Below are positions 32,409-38,048 of a DNA stretch of 38,048 nt, piece by piece (positions within the stretch are counted from its first letter, which is position 1; every line of letters begins with the position of its first letter). Under the pieces are notes generated by a model. The model worked only from the letters and a program-made list of their open reading frames with translations, was not told the origin of the DNA and did no database searches. The stretch is from an uncultured Alkaliphilus sp. (GTDB taxonomy: Bacteria; Bacillota; Clostridia; Peptostreptococcales; Natronincolaceae): positions 1-38,048 of the forward strand of contig CALJEQ010000003.1 in the NCBI GenBank assembly GCA_938074565.1, given 5' to 3'. Made by a program: the position numbers and the translations under genes.

Positions 32409-33248
32409 ATGGGCAAACGAGGTGCTAAAGATCATTCAGGAGTGATTGTGGCAATTGTCGTAATTGTTCTTATTGTGATTATGGGTTATACAGCAGGACA
32501 AAGGGAGGAATTAACTGTCGTTGAAAAGTGGTTGGGGAACATAATTTCCCCAGTTCAACAGGTGGTAAACACAGGTGTTACCACCATAGGCGATGGATTT
32601 TTATCAGTATTTAATGTTAACAAAATTAAAAGGGAAAACACAGCTTTAAAGAAAGAAGTCGAAGAATTACAAAAAGAAGTAATCGAATATCGTCTAAATA
32701 GAGATGAGTTAGATGAATTAAGGGCTTTAAGATTCGCACTAAATTATGTGGATGATGAAATGGAGTACAAGTCTATTACCGCCAGCGTGATTGGAAAAGC
32801 ACCGGGTAATTGGTTTAATGTTTTCACCATTAATGTAGGGGAAAGTCAAGGAATAACAAATAATAGTTTTGTAGTGGCATCAAATGGATTAGTAGGTAGA
32901 GTATATGAAATAGGTGGAAATTGGGCTAAAGTTGTCTCTATAATTGATAACAATAGTTCTGTTAGTTTTCAAATTTTAAGGGATGCAGAATCACAAGGAA
33001 TTCTTTCGGGGAGTATTAGTAATGAATTGACAGGTTATATGTTTGATCCTTTAGCAGAAGTGGTGGTGGGGGATAAGTTGATTACTTCGGGATTGGGGAT
33101 ATTTCCAAAGGGGGTACCTATTGGCGAAGTAGTAGATGTTTCTAAGTCTAGTGATCAACTTCTTAAAACCATAACAGTTGAACCTTCTGTAAACTTTAAG
33201 AGTATGGGTAAAGTTTTTGTTATGACTCCGAGTGTAATTTATGAATAA
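32409..33248 (+). CDS. mreC: Rod-shape protein MreC
   Basis: The protein has 279 residues. One N-terminal membrane helix (about 9-29, GVIVAIVVIVLIVIMGYTAG) is followed by a coiled coil (about 72-100, NTALKKEVEELQKEVIEYRL). The C-terminal beta domain includes SVIGKAPGNWFNVFTINVGE, VASNGLVGRVYEIGGNWAKV and TSGLGIFPKGVPIGEVV, all MreC features. MreC sits outside the membrane and links MreB to PBPs. It starts 15 bases after mreB and is followed by mreD after 18 bases. Confidence 0.95.
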   Translation: MGKRGAKDHSGVIVAIVVIVLIVIMGYTAGQREELTVVEKWLGNIISPVQQVVNTGVTTIGDGFLSVFNVNKIKRENTALKKEVEELQKEVIEYRLNRDELDELRALRFALNYVDDEMEYKSITASVIGKAPGNWFNVFTINVGESQGITNNSFVVASNGLVGRVYEIGGNWAKVVSIIDNNSSVSFQILRDAESQGILSGSISNELTGYMFDPLAEVVVGDKLITSGLGIFPKGVPIGEVVDVSKSSDQLLKTITVEPSVNFKSMGKVFVMTPSVIYE

Positions 33249-33266
33249 TAAAAAGGGGAAAAAAAG

Positions 33267-33764
33267 GTGAAAAGTTTTATCATTGGAATCATCATTGTCA
33301 TTAACTTAATACTACAATCAACATTGTTTCAATATTTTAAGATTTTTGATGTATTACCCAGTACGGGACTAATATTGGTAATATCATTTGCTATTTATAG
33401 TGGTAAAAACAAAGGAGCAGTTATTGGTTTTTTTGTTGGTATTCTTCAAGATATTATTTTTGGTCGAATTATTGGGTTAAATGCATTAGTTTTTATGTTA
33501 ACTGGCTATATTGTGGGACTAATTAACCGTAAACTTTTTAAAGACAATCTTTTAATTCCCTTTGCCCTTACTGCTTTAGCAACAATCTTTTATGAGGGTG
33601 TGAATATGTTATTCATTTATTTACTAGGTTATCGAATAGAATTATTCAACATATTAAAAAAAATGTTAATCGTTGAAGTGTTGTACAATTCTATTTTCTC
33701 CGTTTTTATTTATATTTATGTAACTAAATTGTTTGAAACAAAATTAATGAAAAGAAGATATTAG
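33267..33764 (+). CDS. mreD: Rod-shape protein MreD
   Basis: The 165-residue protein starts at GTG after AAAAGGGGAAAA. Five membrane helices (about 3-22, 28-44, 52-87, 96-120 and 128-155) fit MreD. VGILQDIIFGRIIGLNALVF with the conserved Asp is the family's most recognisable segment. MreD has no known enzyme activity but is required for MreBC complex function. PBP2 starts 17 bases after the MreD stop. Confidence 0.9.
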   Translation: MKSFIIGIIIVINLILQSTLFQYFKIFDVLPSTGLILVISFAIYSGKNKGAVIGFFVGILQDIIFGRIIGLNALVFMLTGYIVGLINRKLFKDNLLIPFALTALATIFYEGVNMLFIYLLGYRIELFNILKKMLIVEVLYNSIFSVFIYIYVTKLFETKLMKRRY

Positions 33765-33781
33765 AAGATAGGGTGAAGCCT

Positions 33782-36580
33782 ATGTTTATTAAAAAATTTG
33801 AAGATCGTTTTTTTGTAGTTAGTGTGGTTTTTGTAATAATATTCTGTGTTATTATTTTTAGATTAGCATCTATAATGATTGTAGATGGAGAATCCTATCG
33901 GGAACAAGCCGAGAATAGGGTCTTTAAAAGTATCCAATTGGCAGCGCCTAGAGGAGAAATACGGGATCGTTATGGTCGATTGTTAGCTGGAAATAGACCA
34001 AGTTTTACAGTTCAAATTATGAAAAATGAAATTGTTGATGAAAAGATTAATGAAGTAGCCCTTCAATTGATTAGTATTTTTGAAAGTAATGGTGATCGAT
34101 ATGAAGATGATTTTCCTGTTATATTTGGAGAAGATGGAGAGTACTATTTTACCTTCGACAAAGAAATAGAAAATTGGAAAGAAAAAAATGATTTACAAGG
34201 TGTTGAAACAGCAGAAGAAGCCTTTAATATACTGTTGGAGCGTTATGGAATTGAAGAAGAAACGGTTTTAGAAGCTCAACAAGAGCTACTGAAACATGTT
34301 TCACCTGTTCCAATTTCTGTTCGTCACTTTAAATTTATTGAAGAGATGAAAAAAGAAAGTTGGTTGGAAAGCTATAATATTCGCGACGAAGAACCTGTTA
34401 CTGCTAAAGATGCTTTTCAAAGGGTTAGAACCAAACCTTATCGTATACCAGCGGATTATTCTGATGTAGAAGCACGAAGAATAATGGTGATAAGGGAGCA
34501 ATTGAGGAAACAGGGGTATCTACAATTTCAACCTGTAAGAATCGCTAAAGATATTTCAAAGAATTCCGTAATTAAAATTGAAGAAAACATTTTTGATTTA
34601 CCAGGAGTTAACATTGCTGTAGAGCCAATTAGGTATTATCCAGAAGGAATAGCTGCTGCCCATGTATTAGGTACTTTAGGAAAAATATCACAACAAAATG
34701 AAATAGATCGTTTCGTTAAAGAATTGAATTATAACACCAGTGATATTATCGGTAAAACAGGTGTAGAACACAAGTTTGAAGAAACCTTAAAAGGGAAAGA
34801 TGGCTCTCAAAAAGTAATTGTAGATTCTAGGGGTAGATTAATTGACGTTTTAGAAAGGGAAGAACCAATCCCTGGTGATACGTTGTATTTAACTATTGAT
34901 ATGAATCTACAAATGAAAGCTGAAGAAGCCCTTGAAAACGTATTAAAAACCCTTCAAGTTGGTGGAGTTTATGAAACCCAATGGGGTAGTAATAAATTAA
35001 TGGGGACAAAAGGACCTATGAGAAACGCCACTTCTGGATCAGTGGTGGTGACGGATGTAAAGACAGGGGATGTTTTAGCATTGGCTAACTATCCAGCGTA
35101 TGACCCTAATTTATTCGCCACTGGTATTAGCATGACTGACTGGATGAATTTAATGCCAGAAAATGAAAGGGACCCATTAGCACCTAGACCTTTAAATAAT
35201 ATAGCTTTAAGTACTGCCATTCAACCTGGTTCTACCTACAAAATGCTGGTGGGATTAGCTGCCATAGAACAAGGTTTAAGTCCCCACTACAAAATTTTGG
35301 ATAGAGGCTTTATTCAAGTAGGGGGGCACTCCTTCGGTAACTGGTTGTGGAATCAGAATAGAGGATTGATGGGATGGCAAGGACTACATGCTGCTATAGC
35401 CGATTCTAATAACTTTTATTTCTACTCTCTTGGTACTGGTCATGATTATGGAATAGGAAGAGCACTACCAGTTTCTTTGAATGTAAATACCTTTATTGAC
35501 TATAGTCACCGATTTGGTTTGGATGATCGAACTGGAATCGAAATTGATGTCCCCAGGGAACGATCTGGTGGCGTACCAAGTATAGAAAGTAAGACTAGAA
35601 CTATTAAAGCCTTATTAACTAGACATCTACAAAGACAGGTTAGGTCAGATGATTTTGTTGAAACAATGACTCGTCCTTCTGCCGAAATAATTAATGAAAT
35701 AATAGATGAAATTGTTAGTTGGGCAGAAGAAAATCCTTCTAGAGGTGTCATTATTAATAGAATGATGGATTTAGGTTTTAAAGAAGATAAAGCCAATATA
35801 TATGCCGATGTAGCTAAGTATAACTATTTTGGTCAAGCTGGATGGAGTAAAGCTGATACAATGAACTTTTCCATTGGTCAGGGTGAACATGCCTATACAC
35901 CTATCCAAATGACAAATTATATGGCTATTCTGGCAAATGGTGGTTACCGTTATAATGTAAGCGTACTGAATAAAATACAGGATTATCAAGGAAATATTAT
36001 CAGTGATCATCCTCCTGAATTAGTTGAAAGGATTCAGATGAATGACTACAAAAATCTAGATGAAGTAAATTATGGAATGTTACAGGTTACGGAAACCGGT
36101 ACAGCTAGGGGTTATTTCACTCGTTTTCCAATTCAAGTTGCAGCCAAAACTGGAACGGCTCAAAGATCTGGAAAAATCCCTCCAGTGGATGAAGTTGAAT
36201 ATATGAAGAAGCACTTTAAGGATTTTGGAGTATCTGAGGCAACCGTGTATCAACAAATGGAAGTTATCAAAGAAACAGATCCAGAAAACCCAAGAATCTA
36301 TGATGAGGCATATTTAATGAGGGAAGCGATTAAGCAAGTAAACCCTCGGGTTAAAAATGCTGATATAGATCGTTTTAAAAGTGATTATGATAACTATGCT
36401 TGGTTTACTGGCTTTGCACCCTATGAAAATCCTGAAATAGCAATTTCGGTATTAATATTCCAAGGTGGTTCGGGTGGTTATGGCGCTCCTATATTTAGAG
36501 AGATTGTAGCAGAATATATGGGTCTAAATATCAATGAAGATGTTACTGAGATGATTATGCAAAACAGACTCACTCAGTAG
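33782..36580 (+). CDS. mrdA: Class B penicillin-binding protein 2 (elongation transpeptidase)
   Basis: The ATG at 33782 (SD AGGGTG) is chosen over a GTG at 33773 that overlaps the SD. The 932-residue protein has one membrane anchor (about 10-32) and a pedestal region starting APRGEIRDRYGRLLAGNRPS. GKTGVEHKFEETLKGKDGSQ precedes the transpeptidase domain. The active site is IQPGSTYK with Ser484 and Lys487, SNN at 542-544 and KTGTAQ at 789-791. It forms cross-links during elongation. It is much longer than the roughly 630 residues of the enterobacterial protein, through inserts around 600-650 and 795-860. The usual next genes in Clostridia, minC and minD, are absent. Confidence 0.94.
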   Translation: MFIKKFEDRFFVVSVVFVIIFCVIIFRLASIMIVDGESYREQAENRVFKSIQLAAPRGEIRDRYGRLLAGNRPSFTVQIMKNEIVDEKINEVALQLISIFESNGDRYEDDFPVIFGEDGEYYFTFDKEIENWKEKNDLQGVETAEEAFNILLERYGIEEETVLEAQQELLKHVSPVPISVRHFKFIEEMKKESWLESYNIRDEEPVTAKDAFQRVRTKPYRIPADYSDVEARRIMVIREQLRKQGYLQFQPVRIAKDISKNSVIKIEENIFDLPGVNIAVEPIRYYPEGIAAAHVLGTLGKISQQNEIDRFVKELNYNTSDIIGKTGVEHKFEETLKGKDGSQKVIVDSRGRLIDVLEREEPIPGDTLYLTIDMNLQMKAEEALENVLKTLQVGGVYETQWGSNKLMGTKGPMRNATSGSVVVTDVKTGDVLALANYPAYDPNLFATGISMTDWMNLMPENERDPLAPRPLNNIALSTAIQPGSTYKMLVGLAAIEQGLSPHYKILDRGFIQVGGHSFGNWLWNQNRGLMGWQGLHAAIADSNNFYFYSLGTGHDYGIGRALPVSLNVNTFIDYSHRFGLDDRTGIEIDVPRERSGGVPSIESKTRTIKALLTRHLQRQVRSDDFVETMTRPSAEIINEIIDEIVSWAEENPSRGVIINRMMDLGFKEDKANIYADVAKYNYFGQAGWSKADTMNFSIGQGEHAYTPIQMTNYMAILANGGYRYNVSVLNKIQDYQGNIISDHPPELVERIQMNDYKNLDEVNYGMLQVTETGTARGYFTRFPIQVAAKTGTAQRSGKIPPVDEVEYMKKHFKDFGVSEATVYQQMEVIKETDPENPRIYDEAYLMREAIKQVNPRVKNADIDRFKSDYDNYAWFTGFAPYENPEIAISVLIFQGGSGGYGAPIFREIVAEYMGLNINEDVTEMIMQNRLTQ

Positions 36581-36624
36581 AGGATGCCTTATAGGCTGAT
36601 AGTCGTTGTCTTCTTGGTGACTGT

Positions 36625-36684
36625 GAAAGCTCACTGCCCTTACGTATCACGACATACGTTGAGGTCGGTGGGCTTTCTTTTGAT
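36625..36684 (+). terminator. Branched terminator hairpin of the mre-PBP operon
   Basis: A 12-pair outer stem with G-U pairs (GAAAGCTCACTG at 36625-36636 with CGGTGGGCTTTC at 36666-36677) encloses a second hairpin ACGTAT/ATACGT (36642-36647, 36654-36659). TTTTGATTT follows. Confidence 0.8.
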
Positions 36685-36695
36685 TTGAATATTGC

Positions 36696-36722
36696 GGTAC
36701 TATGTCAATGGTTGGGGTGGGT
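36696..36722 (-). repeat. ISL3-type terminal inverted repeat
   Basis: GGTACTATGTCAATGGTTGG resembles GGTTCTTTGTCAACTGGTG at 5626, sharing GGTxCTxTGTCAA. It marks the end of the transposase relic that follows. Confidence 0.5.
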
Positions 36723-36849
36723 TTTCTTTCAAATACCTGTCCTTTCTTAATTATAATCAAAATACTCGTAAATTATTATCTTATATGTTTTTCACCATAT
36801 TTTGCTGACAAATAAGTCAGTTGTAGTCGACTGACTGTAAAAAAACGGA

Positions 36850-37099
36850 TCTAAATATTAGAACCATCTTTTAGACGACAGTTCTTAGTCAGTAATAGTT
36901 TTCCTCTTTTCTTAAAATACCTGTCAAAGCTAAGATCCTAAGTCTTTCTGAACTCGCTTTCTAATTCCTCTAAAGCCACATAACTTGTCTTACAAATTGA
37001 AATTTATTAATTATAATCTTTAGCTTTAGAAAAAAATGCACGAGCTAATCTGACATAAGAAGCATACATATCACTAATAAAGTATTTTACATTCTGTGG
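36850..37099 (-). pseudogene. Decayed ISL3-family transposase, second relic
   Basis: On the minus strand the sequence reads PQNVKYFISDMYASYVRLAR, then AFFSKAKDYN and two stops, then a run containing ELESEFRKT, and YFKKRGKLLLTKNCRLKD. This follows the central DDE region of ISL3 transposases (KYFVSDMYAPYI..A...FP.AKI). Several in-frame stops prevent expression. The inverted repeat at 36696 gives one end. The remaining half of the element is not found. It does not closely match the first relic at the parts that can be compared, so the two may be different insertions. Confidence 0.78.
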
Positions 37100-37112
37100 T
37101 ATTTAAGTAAGT

Positions 37113-37470
37113 AAATATTTTACCAACTATAGAAAGGTTGTACCTTTAAAAGGATTAGTAGAGCTTCTTTTGTATAGGGGAGCTTATATGAATATGAAAA
37201 TTTATATAGAGAAGTATTTATATTGTAAGGGTTACAATATTATTTAAATATATTATCTCATAGGTTAGGCTTGTCTCATATTTGCCTTGTATTCGGCCAT
37301 TACAATCAAAAAGCAAGAGAGAGAAAATGATTTTCTTTAGAGAATTACTATTTAAGTCTTGACAACATTTTTAATAAAACCTACGTTAAGGCAAAAACGC
37401 AGGGTGAAAAACTTACAGACTGCTATAAATACCAACTAAAAAAAGTCATTTTTTAAAAAAATACATTCCG
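37113..37470. other. AT-rich gap without a gene
   Basis: Only short interrupted frames were seen. One reads KAKTQGEKLTDCYKYQLKK near 37390-37450 without a start. A 15-base palindrome lies at 37322-37336. Confidence 0.35.
37322..37336. promoter_or_regulatory. Fur-box-like 7-1-7 palindrome
   Basis: AGAAAATGATTTTCT is a perfect 7-1-7 palindrome that resembles the Fur-type GATAATGATTATC core. It lies about 206 bases upstream of the next gene and about 138 bases before its -35, so a regulatory link is doubtful. Confidence 0.3.
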
Positions 37471-37473
37471 TTA

Positions 37474-37502
37474 TTTACATTTTTTGTTTAATATGCTATG
37501 AT
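37474..37502 (+). promoter_or_regulatory. Promoter of the small secreted protein
   Basis: TTTACA (37474-37479) and TATGAT (37497-37502) have a 17-base spacer. The SD AAAGGATGATC and the ATG at 37543 follow. Confidence 0.6.
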
Positions 37503-37542
37503 TTATACGAATTCAAATAAATAAAGTGAAAGGATGATCAAA

Positions 37543-37836
37543 ATGAAAAAAATGTTTAGTTTGGTGTTAGTATTGTTGTTTATTTTCGCTTTTACGTCTT
37601 CTAGTATTGCAGCTGACATACACCCACACTCAGACTCGAATTGTAGAATTGGTGTGCATTACTACAAGCAATACAATGTTGAGAACTACTCACAGGTATC
37701 TTACCCAGGAATGTGTAGTCATAATAAGAACTGTATAATTACAACTTATTATAGAACTACTACTTACAGGTGTACTTCATGCGGGCATTTTACATCTACA
37801 ACTATTGTAACGGGTGAGAAACATTCTAATCACTAA
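37543..37836 (+). CDS. Small secreted Cys/His-rich protein of unknown function
   Basis: The ATG at 37543 is preferred to 37534, because the latter lies inside the SD (AAAGGATGATC). The 97-residue product has a signal peptide (KKMFSLVLVLLFIFAFTSSS) with likely cleavage after IAA at about residue 24. The mature part holds five Cys, many Tyr and Thr, a His-x-His start (DIHPHSDSNC), a YRCTSCGHF knuckle and a KHSNH tail. Zn or Cu binding is plausible, as is a disulfide-bonded fold, but no family is recognised. It is monocistronic with its own promoter and a terminator that directly precedes a group II intron. Confidence 0.68.
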   Translation: MKKMFSLVLVLLFIFAFTSSSIAADIHPHSDSNCRIGVHYYKQYNVENYSQVSYPGMCSHNKNCIITTYYRTTTYRCTSCGHFTSTTIVTGEKHSNH

Positions 37837-37875
37837 TTTTATTTTTTAGAAGTTACAAAAATCAAGAGAGTTATT

Positions 37876-37908
37876 AGGCAGGTATTTATTGTAAATACCT
37901 GCCTTTTT
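37876..37908 (+). terminator. Terminator after the small secreted protein, intron target
   Basis: A perfect 13-pair stem (AGGCAGGTATTTA with TAAATACCTGCCT) around TTG runs into a T-run. Seven bases after the stem comes the first base of the intron. Confidence 0.92.
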
Positions 37909-37911
37909 AAT

Positions 37912-38048
37912 GTGCGCCCAGCATGGGCGCGAACTTGCTGGTGAAAGTCCAGTACGGGGGCTGGTAGTGCCAACCGTTAGCCAAGAGCAAGGGTGTCCAT
38001 CGTGAGGTGGAATCTGAAGGAAGCTGGAGGCAAAGCACCGAACCGAGG
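37912..38048 (+). mobile_element. 5' end of a group IIC-type intron, continuing beyond the window
   Basis: The sequence opens with GTGCGCCCAGCATGGGCGCG and continues with GTCCAGTACGG, GTTAGCC, GCAAGGGTGTCC, then GTGGAATCTGAAGGAAGC and GGCAAA. This follows closely the domain I start of group IIC introns such as the one from Oceanobacillus iheyensis. Class C introns typically insert directly behind terminator hairpins, which is what is seen here. The reverse transcriptase gene and 3' end lie outside the window, so activity cannot be judged. Confidence 0.88.

Noticed and set aside
37370..37450. Possible c-di-GMP riboswitch or coding scrap (GGCAAAAACGCAGGG)
   Set aside because: The spacing of a GEMM aptamer is not met, and the coding frame has no start and stops upstream.

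Overview
This is a low-GC, AT-rich bacterial chromosome segment from an anaerobic, probably spore-forming member of the Clostridia. The evidence is a six-gene Rnf complex in clostridial order (rnfCDGEAB), the maf-radC-mreBCD-PBP2 block with a DUF4321 gene and a Gx-type transporter, a SPOR-domain protein, DRTGG and PHP accessory genes normally found beside clostridial [FeFe] hydrogenases, and luxS-mccB-mccA. The style resembles Alkaliphilus/Natronincolaceae genomes, but that placement is inference from gene order and protein style.

Positions 1 to about 9500 are an accessory region built of relics and cargo. In order they hold the end of an IS21-type element cut by the window edge, a scrap of a phage HNH gene, a truncated phage tail protein, and a three-gene cassette with its own promoter and terminator that I cannot assign to a known family. 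Next come a phage lysis module (XhlA-like protein, M15 endolysin, frameshifted holin-like protein), the 3' end of a yebC gene, a truncated duplicate of a membrane protein, a complete type III toxin-antitoxin locus (toxI repeats and toxN), a decayed ISL3 element, a TPR-YbjQ-SHOCT protein, an HNH nuclease and two small membrane proteins.

Positions 9500 to 15450 hold a DEDDh exonuclease, a small unknown protein, and a histidine kinase/sigma-54 activator pair followed by a DUF1461 membrane protein. A near-consensus sigma-54 promoter lies just upstream of a 66-residue membrane protein that precedes the kinase, which makes that gene the obvious candidate target. A YrrT-type methyltransferase runs divergently from luxS-mccB-mccA. 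Together these form a methionine-to-cysteine (reverse transsulfuration) locus, and both promoter regions carry copies of the same motif, facing opposite ways.

Positions 18600 to 23570 hold a secreted SH3/NlpC-P60 endopeptidase, a SPOR protein, and DRTGG, anti-sigma-like ATPase, DRTGG, PHP and ATPase genes. This last set usually accompanies hydrogenase genes, but none are present here. Positions 23880 to 28820 are the Rnf operon (Fd:NAD+ oxidoreductase and ion pump). Positions 29237 to 36580 run from the Gx transporter through DUF4321, Maf, RadC, MreB, MreC and MreD to a long class B PBP, i.e. the cell-elongation machinery.

The right end (36600 to 38048) is again accessory. It has a branched terminator, a second ISL3 relic, a small secreted Cys/His-rich protein with its own promoter, and the 5' end of a group IIC-type intron placed immediately behind that gene's terminator hairpin. 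The intron continues past the window. No tRNA, rRNA or CRISPR array was seen.
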